DNA of 64,000 nucleotides from Hylemonella sp. (GTDB lineage: Bacteria > Pseudomonadota > Gammaproteobacteria > Burkholderiales > Burkholderiaceae_C), in NCBI GenBank assembly GCA_030680575.1, contig JAUXVI010000025.1:34069-98068 (forward strand), read 5' to 3'. Below, in pieces: positions 50,710 to 59,906 of this stretch (its first letter is position 1; each line of letters opens with the position of its first letter). The notes below the pieces were generated by a model. That model was not told where the DNA came from and ran no database searches. It was given only the letters and a program-made list of their open reading frames with translations. Position numbers and translations under genes: made by a program.

Positions 50710-53385
50710 ATTTCCAATCCGAAGCAGTCGAATCATCGCGCCGGCGAGGATGTCTACCACCCGATCACCTGGGCGCCCTCACGGGATTTTCTCAAGTACG
50801 CCATCTGGACGGATCTGATCGGGTCGCTCCTCTTCAGTCTGGCCATCGTCGTCTATTACCCGGACGAGATGAAACGCATCATCGGCGCCGTGCCGATCGC
50901 ACTGGTCGCGCTGGTCGTGTGGTACCAGCTGCGACGCGGCAGCACGCAAACGGCCTTCAACATCCTGGCACTCGGGGCGTGGACGACCGTCACGACCATG
51001 GTGTCCTTCAATGGCGGCATCCGGGCGCCCATCCACTACACGTATCCCCTGTTCATCCTGATGATCGGCTGGATGGTCAGCGCACGGGCCACCGTCATTG
51101 CCACCCTCCTGACCTCGGCCATCACGGTGGGCTTCATCGTTGCCGAATACCGCGGCTGGTTGCCCATGGCGAGGCCGGCGCCCCCTTTGCTCCATGGCAT
51201 CGTCCAGATCGGCGTCTACATTCTTTCGGCCCTGCTGATCATTTCCCTGATACGGGCTTACAAGCATCGCCTGCTGGAATTGAACACCATCAACGACGAC
51301 CTGACCCGGCACACGCACGATCTGGAACGCGTCAGGACGGAGCTGTACCAGGCGCAGGCCGTCGCCAAGGTCGGCAGCTGGGTCTATGACCTTGCCTCCG
51401 ACACCATGCGGCTGTCGGATGAAACCTGCCGGATTTTCGGCCTGCCCAATGGAACCACCGGCAGCTACCAGGCCTATCTGGCGCGCACCCACCCGGATGA
51501 CCAGGAACCCCTGTTAGTAGCCTGGCGCAAGGCCCTGCAGGGCCAGGCCGACTTCGACTTCGAACACCGCATCCTGCGAGGCAAGAGCATCGTGTGGGTC
51601 CGCCAGAAGGCAGAAATGGAGCCGGCTGCCGACGGCACGATGGTGCGCGCCGTCGGCATCACCCAGGACATCACCGATCGCAAACTGGCCGAGATGAGCC
51701 TGCGCTTTTCAGAAAAGAAATTTTCGATTGCCTTCAGCTCCTGTCCGATTGCCGCGTCCATCGCCACGGTGGACGACGGCCGCATCATGGAAGCCAACGA
51801 GAACTACGAACGCGACTTTGGCTGGACCCGCGCCGACCTGATTGGCCGGAGTTCCATCGAAATCGGCCTCTGGCCGAATCCCCTGCTGCGCCGGCAATGG
51901 ATGGAGGCCGTCAAGGTGACCGGCCGCCTGGTCGACTACGAGACCCTCTGGATGCACAAGAACGGGGAGCAGCGCAACGTCAGCCTGTCCGGCGAGATCG
52001 TCGAGATCGATGGCGTGGCCTGCATCCTGGCCTATATCACGGACATCACGGCCCGCAAGGCTGCCGAGGAACAGATCCAGAGCCTGGCGTTCTTTGACCC
52101 CCTGACCCGCCTGCCCAACCGGCGGCTGCTCATGAACCGGCTGGAACTGGCCCTGGCCGCGGCCTTCCGTCATCAACGCCGGGGCGCGCTGCTCTTCATC
52201 GACCTCGATCATTTCAAGGTCCTCAACGACGTCCACGGTCATGACAAGGGCGACCTCCTGCTGCAGCAGGTTGCCCGGCGCCTGACCAGTTGCCTGGCCG
52301 AGGACAACACAGTGGCCCGTCTCGGGGGCGATGAGTTTGTGGTCATGCTGGAAGGTCTGAGCGAGAACTCGCCCGACGCGGCAACACAGGCCGAGGTCGT
52401 GGCTGAAAAGATTCTGGCCACCCTGAACCAGAACTACCTGCTCGCCGGCCAGACCTATCGCAGCACCCCCAGCATTGGTGTGACCCTGTTTGGTGAGCAG
52501 CAGGAGAATCTCGACGAACCCCTGCGGCGGGCGGATCTGGCCATGTACCAGGCCAAGGCCGCGGGTCGCAACACGATCCGCTTCTTCGACCCGCAGATGC
52601 AGGCGGTGGTCACCGCCCGCGTCACGCTGGAGCTGGAGCTGCGCGAAGCCCTTGAGCACGACCAGTTTCTGGTGCATTACCAGCCCCAGGTCAACAGCCA
52701 TGGACAGGTCACCGGGGCTGAAGCCCTGGTGCTTTGGGATCATCCGCAACGCGGGCTGGTATCACCCGACCGCTTCATCCCGCTGGCGGAAGAAACCGGC
52801 CTGATCCTGCCGCTGGGCAAACGGATTCTGGGCAAGGCCTGCGCCCAGCTGGCCCATTGGGCCCGGCAGCCCGCGCTGGCGCACCTGAGCGTGGCGGTCA
52901 ACGTCAGCGCCCACCAGTTCCAGCAGGCCGGTTTCGTCCAGCAAGTGCTGGACACGCTGGCGCAGTCAGGCGTCGACCCGCGGCGCCTCAAGCTGGAACT
53001 CACCGAAAGCGTGCTGCTCTACGACTTCGAGGATGTCATCACCAAGATGAGTGCGCTCAAGGCCCGGGGCGTCGGTTTCTCGCTGGACGACTTTGGCACC
53101 GGCTACTCCTCGCTGTCCTATCTCAAACGGCGGCCGCTGGATCAACTCAAGATCGACCAGGCCTTTGTCCGGGACATTCTGATCGACCCCAACGATGCGG
53201 CCATCGCCAGGATGGTGATCGTGCTGGCCGAGAACCTGGGGCTTGAGGTGATTGCCGAAGGCGTGGAAACACTGGCGCAGAAAGACGCCTTGTTCAGCCA
53301 GGGCTGCCTCAACTACCAGGGTTATCTCTTCAGCCGTCCGCTGCCGGTTGACGCGTTCGAAGCGTTCATCCAGCAGTCCCGCTGA
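50710..53385 (+). CDS. PAS-GGDEF-EAL membrane protein (c-di-GMP turnover), probable ATT start
   Basis: The product has about 891 residues. A membrane N-terminal domain of about six helices is followed by two PAS domains, GGDEF (residues 539-543, LGGDEFVVML) and EAL (E671 in AEALVLWDHP; later DDFGTGYSSL). Both motifs are intact, so cyclase and phosphodiesterase activity are possible. The track starts at ATG 50869, cutting off a coherent segment (HPITWAPSRDFLKYAIWTDL and a first helix). No ATG, GTG or TTG precedes it in frame after the stop at 50656; ATT 50710 has AGGAG 7 bases upstream. Confidence 0.88.
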   Translation: MSNPKQSNHRAGEDVYHPITWAPSRDFLKYAIWTDLIGSLLFSLAIVVYYPDEMKRIIGAVPIALVALVVWYQLRRGSTQTAFNILALGAWTTVTTMVSFNGGIRAPIHYTYPLFILMIGWMVSARATVIATLLTSAITVGFIVAEYRGWLPMARPAPPLLHGIVQIGVYILSALLIISLIRAYKHRLLELNTINDDLTRHTHDLERVRTELYQAQAVAKVGSWVYDLASDTMRLSDETCRIFGLPNGTTGSYQAYLARTHPDDQEPLLVAWRKALQGQADFDFEHRILRGKSIVWVRQKAEMEPAADGTMVRAVGITQDITDRKLAEMSLRFSEKKFSIAFSSCPIAASIATVDDGRIMEANENYERDFGWTRADLIGRSSIEIGLWPNPLLRRQWMEAVKVTGRLVDYETLWMHKNGEQRNVSLSGEIVEIDGVACILAYITDITARKAAEEQIQSLAFFDPLTRLPNRRLLMNRLELALAAAFRHQRRGALLFIDLDHFKVLNDVHGHDKGDLLLQQVARRLTSCLAEDNTVARLGGDEFVVMLEGLSENSPDAATQAEVVAEKILATLNQNYLLAGQTYRSTPSIGVTLFGEQQENLDEPLRRADLAMYQAKAAGRNTIRFFDPQMQAVVTARVTLELELREALEHDQFLVHYQPQVNSHGQVTGAEALVLWDHPQRGLVSPDRFIPLAEETGLILPLGKRILGKACAQLAHWARQPALAHLSVAVNVSAHQFQQAGFVQQVLDTLAQSGVDPRRLKLELTESVLLYDFEDVITKMSALKARGVGFSLDDFGTGYSSLSYLKRRPLDQLKIDQAFVRDILIDPNDAAIARMVIVLAENLGLEVIAEGVETLAQKDALFSQGCLNYQGYLFSRPLPVDAFEAFIQQSR

Positions 53386-53415
53386 GCCACGCCTGCCGCA
53401 TGGCAGGCGGTGACT

Positions 53416-54480
53416 TCATTGCACCTGCAGAAAAGCGCCCTCTTGCGGCAGCACCGCACCGATCTCGGCCGCCGCCGCAAAACCATGGCGGCGGAAGATG
53501 CCCAGCACCTCGTCCACCGCATCCGGCGCACACGACACCAGCAGGCCGCCGCTGGTCTGCGGATCACTCAGCAGCGCCTGATCCACCGCGGCAAAACCGG
53601 ACGACAACGCAATGTCCTTGCCATAGCCGGCCCAGTTGCGGCCGGAAGCGCCGGTCACCATGCCCTGTGCAGCCAGCTCACGCACACCTGCCAGCAAAGG
53701 CACGCGTGCCCAGTCGATCTGCACGGTGCATTGGGCACCGCGCGCCAGTTCCAGCGCATGGCCGGCGAGGCCAAAACCGGTGACATCGGTCAAGGCATGC
53801 ACGCCATCGAGCGCAGCGAGTTCCGGACCGGGCGTGTTGAGCTGGGTCGTGGTGGCAATCATCTGCGCGTAGCCGGCAGCGTCGAGCTGCTCTTTTTTCA
53901 GCGCAGCCGACAGCACGCCCACGCCCAGCGGCTTGCCCAGGATCAGACGGTCGCCGGCACGTGCGTCGGCGTTGCGCTTGACACGCTTGGGATGCACCAG
54001 ACCCATGGCCACCAGGCCATAGATCGGCTCCACCGAGTCGATGGTGTGGCCACCGGCAATCGGGATGCCGGCTTCGCGGCACACCGCCTGGCCGCCGGCC
54101 AATATCTTGCCGATGGTGTCAGTCGACAGCACGTTGATCGGCATGCCGACCAGGGCCAGCGCCATGATGGGCTTGCCGCCCATGGCGTACACATCGGAAA
54201 TCGCGTTGGTGGCGGCAATGCGGCCGAAGTCGAACGGATCGTCGACGATCGGCATGAAGAAGTCGGTGGTGGCGATCAGCGCCTGTTCGTCGTTGAGCTG
54301 GTAGACGGCGGCATCATCGGCGGTCTCGATGCCCACCAGCAACTCCGGCGGCACCGGCATGCCGGCGCCACTCTTGAGGATGTCCGACAGCACGCCGGGG
54401 GCGATCTTGCAGCCGCAGCCGCCGCCATGCGAGAGCGAAGTCAGACGAGGTTCGGGCTTGGAGGAGGTGTTGGCAGTCAT
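53416..54480 (-). CDS. selD: Selenide, water dikinase (SelD/SenC)
   Basis: This 354-residue enzyme makes selenophosphate from selenide and ATP. The catalytic residues are C22 and K25 in GGGCGCKIAP (a Cys rather than a Sec form). The core motifs NAISDVYAMGGKPIMAL and AGGHTIDS are intact. Its ATG overlaps the stop of the senB-like gene by 4 bases. In selenoneine clusters the SelD homologue is named SenC and feeds SenB. Whether it also serves selenouridine synthesis cannot be told. Confidence 0.93.
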   Translation of the reverse strand: MTANTSSKPEPRLTSLSHGGGCGCKIAPGVLSDILKSGAGMPVPPELLVGIETADDAAVYQLNDEQALIATTDFFMPIVDDPFDFGRIAATNAISDVYAMGGKPIMALALVGMPINVLSTDTIGKILAGGQAVCREAGIPIAGGHTIDSVEPIYGLVAMGLVHPKRVKRNADARAGDRLILGKPLGVGVLSAALKKEQLDAAGYAQMIATTTQLNTPGPELAALDGVHALTDVTGFGLAGHALELARGAQCTVQIDWARVPLLAGVRELAAQGMVTGASGRNWAGYGKDIALSSGFAAVDQALLSDPQTSGGLLVSCAPDAVDEVLGIFRRHGFAAAAEIGAVLPQEGAFLQVQ

Positions 54481-55469
54481 GGTGTGTGAATCAATTCGGT
54501 GAGCAGCGCCAGCAGGGCGGCACGCTCGGCCGCCGGCTCGAAGAGCGGCGCATGCAGACTGCATTGTGCCTGCAAGGCCGCCATCATGCTGGCGCCCGAT
54601 TCCTGGCCCTCGCGGCAGCGCTGCAGCAGGTCAGCCAGTGCAGCCGCATCGCCACAGGGGAAGTAGCCGGCGTAGTCGTCACCCAGCATGCCGACATTGC
54701 CATCGATGCGCGAAGCCAGCACCGGCGTGCCACTGCACACCGCCTCCAGAATGGCATGGGCCCCGCCTTCCATACGGCTGGTGTGCACCAGCACGTGGGC
54801 GCGCTGGATACGCCGCCGCGTCGTCTCGTGGTCGAGACCGCCGAGCCAGCGGTAATGCGGACAGTCGGCGGCCGTCTGCCGCGCCAGCTCACCCAGGGTC
54901 GGGTCCAGTGCAGCGCCAATGTGATCGATGTGAATGTCCGTGCGGTGCTTGAGCAGACGCGCGACCTTGAACAGGGTCTCGGGGGATTTTTCTTCGCGCA
55001 GGTGCCCCACCATGACGGCACGCAGATGACGATCACTCTTGACCAGCGTTCGCCGCGCTGAGGTGGACTGGAAGATGACGCGGGTCTTGTCACGGTACTC
55101 AGGTGGCAAAGCCTGTGGCCCCTGCGCCTGAAGCACCACCAGCTGCTGCGCCAGGGCCAGAGAGCGCTGCGCGGACGCATCGGTCTGGATATCGCGGTAC
55201 AGGTCGGTGCCGGTGAGCACGACTGCCAGGCCGTGGCCCGGATACGCCTGCGCCCACGCCTGGATCGAGCCGGCCGAACGACGCGCATGCAAGGCCAGCA
55301 GGGCGACCGCCTCTTCGCTCTGACCGCCCTGGCCGGCATGCCAGTCCTTGACGATGCGGGTGCGGTAGTGGCCCGCCAGCAAGTGTGACCAGCGCCAAGC
55401 CGTCTGCCAGTTGCCGTTGTTGGCATCTGCCAGCGCCGGGCTGACGATGAGGACCAGGGGCTTTGTCAT
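54477..55469 (-). CDS. senB: Selenosugar synthase SenB (glycosyltransferase-like)
   Basis: This 330-residue GT4-like protein reads LIVSPALADANNGNWQTAWR, then VVLTGTDLYRDI, MVGHLREEKSPET and HTSRMEGGAHAILEA. The opening is the signature of the TIGR04348/SenB family, which joins selenophosphate to UDP-N-acetylhexosamine to give a selenosugar in selenoneine biosynthesis. It sits directly between selD and egtD, as expected. ATG 55469 is chosen; the track ORF is longer and antisense to egtD. Confidence 0.88.
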   Translation of the reverse strand: MTKPLVLIVSPALADANNGNWQTAWRWSHLLAGHYRTRIVKDWHAGQGGQSEEAVALLALHARRSAGSIQAWAQAYPGHGLAVVLTGTDLYRDIQTDASAQRSLALAQQLVVLQAQGPQALPPEYRDKTRVIFQSTSARRTLVKSDRHLRAVMVGHLREEKSPETLFKVARLLKHRTDIHIDHIGAALDPTLGELARQTAADCPHYRWLGGLDHETTRRRIQRAHVLVHTSRMEGGAHAILEAVCSGTPVLASRIDGNVGMLGDDYAGYFPCGDAAALADLLQRCREGQESGASMMAALQAQCSLHAPLFEPAAERAALLALLTELIHTP

Positions 55470-55473
55470 GCCC

Positions 55474-56448
55474 TCAGCCTTGCGCCCAGAACACCGCAAA
55501 CCAGCCGCGGGCGTCGGTCCAGACCCGGGTCTGGCTGAAGCCGGCTTCCCGCAGCAAGGTCTCGAAGTTCGCCGCCTGGTATTTGTAGGAGCTCTCGGTG
55601 TGAATGCGCTCGCCCGCTTCGAAACGCCGCTCTGCCCCGGGCCAGCGCACCACAAGATCGCGCACCGCCTGCAGATGCATCTCGATGCGCGACTGCTCGG
55701 TGTTGAAGAAGGCCAGGTGTTGCCAGTCCTGCACGCGGAAGTCGCTGTCGAGCAGGCGATTGACGTGCAGCAGCAGGTTCTTGTTGAAAGCCGCTGTGAC
55801 ACCCAGCGCATCGTCGTAGGCCGGCTCCAGAATGTCCAGGGGTTTCACCAGATCGACGCCGATCAGCAAACCACCGCCCTGGGCTGCCGCACGCACCTGG
55901 CGCAGGAAGGCCAGCGCCTGCTGCGGCGTGAAGTTGCCGATGCTGGAGCCCGGGTAGAACAGCAGGCGCGGCCCAGCCCCGACCTCGGGCGGCAGGTCCA
56001 GCGCCGCGGAGAAATCGAGCCCCACGCCCAGCATGTCGAGCGTCGGAAACTGTCGCTGCAGACATTGCAGCGCCGTGCGCAGGAAATCCACCGAGATATC
56101 GACCGCCACATAACGCGCCGGGTTCAGCAGATCAAACAGGCGCGCCGCCTTCTCGCAGTTGCCGGCCCCCAGGTCGACCAGCGTCGCGCCCTGTGGCAAC
56201 TGAGCCGCGATGGCGCCGCCGTGCTCGGCCAGCAGGGCGGCTTCGGTGCGTGTCGGGTAGTACTCGGGCAACTCGGTAATGGCGTCGAACAGGCGCGAGC
56301 CCAGCGGGTCGTACAGGTACTTGGGCGCCAGGCAGGCCTGCGGCGCCAGCAGACCGGCCGCCAGCTCGGCAAACACGGCCGCACGGTCTTCCCGGTACAA
56401 CTGGACGAACTGGGGCTGGCGCAGGAGTGGCAGGTTCATCCGCGGCAC
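55474..56448 (-). CDS. egtD: L-histidine N-alpha-methyltransferase EgtD
   Basis: This 324-residue SAM-dependent enzyme trimethylates histidine to hercynine, the precursor of ergothioneine and selenoneine. Motif I (LVDLGAGNCEKAARLF), the substrate region YLYDPLGSRLFDAITELPEYYPTRTE and LLFYPGSSIGNF are typical. The 4-base gap to senB shows they are co-transcribed. No EgtB- or SenA-type enzyme, needed for the next step, lies in the cluster or elsewhere in the window. Confidence 0.93.
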   Translation of the reverse strand: MPRMNLPLLRQPQFVQLYREDRAAVFAELAAGLLAPQACLAPKYLYDPLGSRLFDAITELPEYYPTRTEAALLAEHGGAIAAQLPQGATLVDLGAGNCEKAARLFDLLNPARYVAVDISVDFLRTALQCLQRQFPTLDMLGVGLDFSAALDLPPEVGAGPRLLFYPGSSIGNFTPQQALAFLRQVRAAAQGGGLLIGVDLVKPLDILEPAYDDALGVTAAFNKNLLLHVNRLLDSDFRVQDWQHLAFFNTEQSRIEMHLQAVRDLVVRWPGAERRFEAGERIHTESSYKYQAANFETLLREAGFSQTRVWTDARGWFAVFWAQG

Positions 56449-56573
56449 TATAGCCGAGCCACCCCGCTACCCCGGACCGTATGGCATTGCGCTCTGTGCG
56501 ACAGCCCCGCTGGCGCAAGCACGGCACCGGTGCGAGAATCGCTGCACAACAACATCATCATGAGGAGACCGTC

Positions 56574-57026
56574 ATGAACACCGCTGTCCAGGAAACCGCC
56601 GGGCGCCGCGTTGACCAACTGCTGGCCCATTACAGCGAAAGCCACCGCCACCCGACCAACGAGCTGATCCATTTCATCGCCATCCCGCTGATCATGCTCA
56701 GCCTGGTCGGCCTGATCTATGAAGCGCATCCGCTGGCCGCTTACGCCTTCATCGGCGCCAGCATGGTCTATTACGTACGGCTGTCGCTGGTGTTCTTCAT
56801 CACCATGCTGGCCGGCTCGGCCCTGGTGCTGGCGCTGGTACATGCCATGGGGGCACAGCGCCTGACGCTGTGCGTGGGCATCTTCGTCGTGGCCTGGATC
56901 TTCCAGTTCATCGGCCACAAGCTCGAAGGCAAGAAGCCGTCTTTTTTCGAGGACATCCAGTACCTCTGGGTCGGGCCGCTGTTCGTGCTGAGCAAGCTGT
57001 TCGAAAAGGTCGGCATCCGCTGGTAA
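56574..57026 (+). CDS. Mpo1-like (DUF962) membrane protein
   Basis: This 150-residue protein has the family opening RVDQLLAHYSESHRHPTNELIHFIAIPLIM and four hydrophobic segments, then FIGHKLEGKKPSFFEDIQYL. Family members include yeast Mpo1, an iron-dependent dioxygenase of 2-hydroxy fatty acids; the bacterial substrate is unknown. The conserved histidines (HRHP, HF, HK) are present. ATG 56574 follows GAGGAG. Divergent from egtD. Confidence 0.88.
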   Translation: MNTAVQETAGRRVDQLLAHYSESHRHPTNELIHFIAIPLIMLSLVGLIYEAHPLAAYAFIGASMVYYVRLSLVFFITMLAGSALVLALVHAMGAQRLTLCVGIFVVAWIFQFIGHKLEGKKPSFFEDIQYLWVGPLFVLSKLFEKVGIRW

Positions 57027-57113
57027 GCCGCTCGGCCTGCGTTCTAAGCACACCACGCCGGACGCGGTGCAGGCCGCAAACGCCGGCCCATCTGCCCGCC
57101 TGCCCGACCGTGA

Positions 57114-57896
57114 TCAGGATTGAATGGGCGCAGCAGCGGTGGCGTGGACGCGGTCGCGCCAGACAGCCACTGCCAGCCATGCCAGTGGCATCAGCACCAG
57201 GGCATAAGACAACCAGGCACCGTACTGACCTTCGGGGCCGTAGGGCTCGGTTGCGATGTGCCAATAGGCGTTGTCCAATGGCAGCACGCCGGCTTCGGTG
57301 AACTCATGGAAGGCGTAGAGCACCAGCTGGACGGTGAAGAGACCGAGAAAGATGGCCGTCACCTGGAAGAAGCGGCCGAGATTGATGCGATGGCCGTAGC
57401 GCGACCAGCCCCAGGCCAGCATCGCCGCCAGCAGCACACCGATCAAGGCACCGACCGTCATGGCGGAGGTATCGGCTTGTCCCATGAGCGAGGTGATCAT
57501 GAAAACCGTTTCCATTCCTTCGCGCGTGATCATCAGCGTGGTGAAGCCGGCAATGGCAAGAAACGAGGCAGCCCCGGTCTGATGTGCTGTGGCGGCCTCG
57601 ATCTTGTGGCCAATGTCGCGGCTCAGGTGCCGGGCGGCACGGGTCATGTAGACCATCATGGTGATGACCAGCACGGCTGCCACCAGCGCGAGCATCCCTT
57701 CATATAAAGGCGTGACCACCATCTCGCGCAACAGCACCGCGGCGGCAACGCTCAGGACCAGCGCCAGACCGGTGCCAACGTAGACGGCAGGCGCCAGCGC
57801 CGTGCGCCCCGTCTTGCGCAAATAAGCCAGGGTGATGGCGACGATGAGAAAGGCTTCAATGCCTTCACGCAAGGCGATGACCAGTGTTTCCAACAT
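57114..57896 (-). CDS. FTR1 family iron permease
   Basis: This 260-residue inner-membrane protein has about seven helices and the two REGxE iron-binding motifs (REGIEAFLIVAI near residue 10 and TREGMETVFMI near residue 125). It should import ferric or ferrous iron. The usual partners EfeO and EfeB are not adjacent. A perfect Fur-type palindrome lies just upstream, so expression should be iron-repressed. Confidence 0.92.
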   Translation of the reverse strand: MLETLVIALREGIEAFLIVAITLAYLRKTGRTALAPAVYVGTGLALVLSVAAAVLLREMVVTPLYEGMLALVAAVLVITMMVYMTRAARHLSRDIGHKIEAATAHQTGAASFLAIAGFTTLMITREGMETVFMITSLMGQADTSAMTVGALIGVLLAAMLAWGWSRYGHRINLGRFFQVTAIFLGLFTVQLVLYAFHEFTEAGVLPLDNAYWHIATEPYGPEGQYGAWLSYALVLMPLAWLAVAVWRDRVHATAAAPIQS

Positions 57897-57915
57897 AGCT
57901 GTCCAAACGATTTCA

Positions 57916-57934
57916 AATAAGAATGATTCTTATT
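57916..57934. promoter_or_regulatory. Fur box before the FTR1 permease
   Basis: AATAAGAATGATTCTTATT is a perfect 9-1-9 palindrome, the classical Fur-box architecture, starting 20 bases before the permease ATG. It supports iron-responsive repression by Fur. Confidence 0.88.
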
Positions 57935-57989
57935 AAATTACCATTGGCTATGGATGTCAAGCACCACCCGTATCCCATTGCGCCAGATC

Positions 57990-58022
57990 AAAAAAAAGCC
58001 GGCCTGTTGCCAGACCGGCTTC
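57990..58022 (-). terminator. Intrinsic terminator after the YceI operon
   Basis: On the minus strand AAGCCGG and CCGGCTT form a stem followed by a run of eight or more T. It lies 22 bases after the stop of the YceI gene at 58044. Confidence 0.88.
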
Positions 58023-58043
58023 GGGGATACAGCAGGCAGTGAC

Positions 58044-58625
58044 TTACTGCTTGACGGCTTCCACCTGCACCACGATGCGCACGTTCTTGGGGAAGCCCCA
58101 GTCCACGCCGTAGTTCATGCCGTAGGCCGTACGGTCGATGACGGTTTCGAAGTCACCACCGCACACCTCACGCTTGAGCATGGGGTTCTGGTAGCAGGTG
58201 AACTGGTTGGCCTTCAGGGCCACGGGGTTGGTCTTGCCCAGCAGCGTCAGGGTGCCGGCCACTTCGCTGACCTTGTCACCGTTGAAGCTGAACTTGTCGG
58301 CCACGAACTTGGCGGTCGGGTGCTTGGCGGTGTCGAACAGGTCGGCGCTCTGCAGGTGCTTGTCGAAAGCGGCGGTGCCGGTGTTGATGGAGGTGACGTC
58401 AATCGTCAGTTCCACCTTGCCGCTCTTGCCTGTTTTATCGAACTGCACGGAGCCTTCTTTCTTGTCGAAGCGGCCGCGGTTGACCGAGGCACCGAAGTGG
58501 CTGATCTCGAAGGTCGCGAAGGTGTGGGTCGGATCGATGGCGTAGGAAGCGGTCTGGGCTTGGGCGGCGCCAGCCAGCAGGGTGGCAGCAGCAACAACAG
58601 CAAAAGCGAACTTGGATTTGCGCAT
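58044..58625 (-). CDS. YceI family periplasmic protein
   Basis: This 193-residue protein has a signal peptide (about residues 1-23) and a YceI-type lipocalin-like barrel (SYAIDPTHTFATFEISHFGASVNRGRF). YceI proteins bind isoprenoid quinone-like lipids; the role is not settled. It follows a second, only moderately similar YceI gene by 37 bases, and a cytochrome b561 gene lies upstream, a common grouping. Confidence 0.92.
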   Translation of the reverse strand: MRKSKFAFAVVAAATLLAGAAQAQTASYAIDPTHTFATFEISHFGASVNRGRFDKKEGSVQFDKTGKSGKVELTIDVTSINTGTAAFDKHLQSADLFDTAKHPTAKFVADKFSFNGDKVSEVAGTLTLLGKTNPVALKANQFTCYQNPMLKREVCGGDFETVIDRTAYGMNYGVDWGFPKNVRIVVQVEAVKQ

Positions 58626-58662
58626 GAGAAAGACTCCTCGTATGAAGGGTTGAAGAAAATGA

Positions 58663-59238
58663 TTACAGCTTGCCCACGCCGGTGAGCGCGAGCTTGAATT
58701 TGACCTGCACGTCGTCGGCCACCATGGAGGTGTCGGACCACTCGTTCTCGCCGATCTTGAACGCCAGGCGCTTGAGCGAGAAGGTGCCCGTGGCGGTGGT
58801 GGCTGCGCCGTTTTGCGTCAGCGTCACCGGCACCACCACGTCGCGGCTGAAGCCCTTGATGCTGAGCTTGCCCGCCACTTCGAACTTGCCGGCCCCCTGC
58901 CCCTTGACGCTACTGGACTGGAAGGTGGCCTGCGGGAACTTGGGCACGTTGAACCAGGTGGGCTTGGGCAGTTCGGCATCGGTCTCGGGCACACCCAGCG
59001 TGGCGCTGCCGGTATCCACCGTGAAAGCGATCTTGCTGGTGTCAGGCTTGGCGGGGTTGAAGCTGATCTGCGCATCAAATTTCTTGAAGCGACCTTCGAC
59101 CGGCACACCCATCTGCTTGCTGACGAACACGATCTCGCTTTGCGCCGGCACCAGTTTCTGCTGGGCCAACACGGCATTGGCGCCGCCGAGTGCAGCCAGC
59201 ACCAGCAACAGACGGGAAGCGGATTGAATGAGGTGCAT
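58663..59238 (-). CDS. YceI family periplasmic protein
   Basis: This 191-residue protein has a signal peptide (about residues 1-25, LLLVLAALGGANAVLAQQ) and a YceI domain (VPAQSEIVFVSKQMGVPVEG). It lies between cytochrome b561 and the other YceI gene with short gaps, so the three form one operon. A lipid-soluble electron or quinone carrier role with the cytochrome is inferred. Confidence 0.92.
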   Translation of the reverse strand: MHLIQSASRLLLVLAALGGANAVLAQQKLVPAQSEIVFVSKQMGVPVEGRFKKFDAQISFNPAKPDTSKIAFTVDTGSATLGVPETDAELPKPTWFNVPKFPQATFQSSSVKGQGAGKFEVAGKLSIKGFSRDVVVPVTLTQNGAATTATGTFSLKRLAFKIGENEWSDTSMVADDVQVKFKLALTGVGKL

Positions 59239-59256
59239 GAAAACTCCTTGAAAAAT

Positions 59257-59820
59257 TCAACGACGGCCTGGCAACATGCGCAGGAGCAGGCCATCGCGGT
59301 CGATCAACTGGTGCTTGAGCGCAGCCGCCACGTGCAGCAGCACCAGCGCGGCCATGGCATAGGCACTGAACTTGTGCCAGGGCTTGATCAGTTCGGCCAG
59401 CGCCTTGTCGGCCGACACGAAGTCGGGCAAGGGCAGCACGCCGAACAGCACGACGGGAAAACCGGCCGCCGAGCTGTAGGCCCAGCCCAGCAACGGCACG
59501 GCGAAAAACAGCGCATACAACGCATGGTGTGTGCCGTGGTGGGCCCAGTGCTGCCAGCGCGGCATGGCGGCGGCCATTGCGTCGGGCAGCGCCGGCGGAC
59601 GGTGCGTCAGGCGCCACAGCAGGCGCAGTAGCGACAGCGTGAGGATCGTGACGCCAGCCCACTTGTGCCAGTTGTAGAGCTTGAGGCGCTGCGGCGAAAA
59701 CGGCAGGTCGGTCATGTACAGACCAACAATGAAGAGACCGATCAGGGCGAAGCCGAGCAGCCAGTGCAGCACGATGGCTGGACCGCTGTAGCGCTTTGGG
59801 GAAGTGTTGCTGGATGGCAT
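59257..59820 (-). CDS. Cytochrome b561
   Basis: This 187-residue inner-membrane dihaem protein has four helices, with haem-ligand histidines in IVLHWLLGFALIG, NWHKWAGVTI, HHALYALFF and LLHVAAALKHQ. It probably exchanges electrons with quinones or, as in related SodM/SOO systems, with superoxide. First gene of the operon with two YceI genes. Confidence 0.9.
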   Translation of the reverse strand: MPSSNTSPKRYSGPAIVLHWLLGFALIGLFIVGLYMTDLPFSPQRLKLYNWHKWAGVTILTLSLLRLLWRLTHRPPALPDAMAAAMPRWQHWAHHGTHHALYALFFAVPLLGWAYSSAAGFPVVLFGVLPLPDFVSADKALAELIKPWHKFSAYAMAALVLLHVAAALKHQLIDRDGLLLRMLPGRR

Positions 59821-59872
59821 GCGTTGAGTCTAGGCCGCGAGCGATTCCCCGTTTTTGAATAGTGTTGTTGAC

Positions 59873-59895
59873 TGAGTTCAAAAAAATTGAACTCA
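59873..59895. promoter_or_regulatory. Perfect inverted repeat upstream of cytochrome b561
   Basis: TGAGTTCAA and TTGAACTCA are separated by five A. A 23-base operator-like palindrome sits 53 bases before the cytochrome b561 ATG and just after the umuC stop. No T-tract follows on either strand, so an operator is more likely than a terminator. Confidence 0.5.
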
Positions 59896-59906
59896 TGAAG
59901 CCGGAT

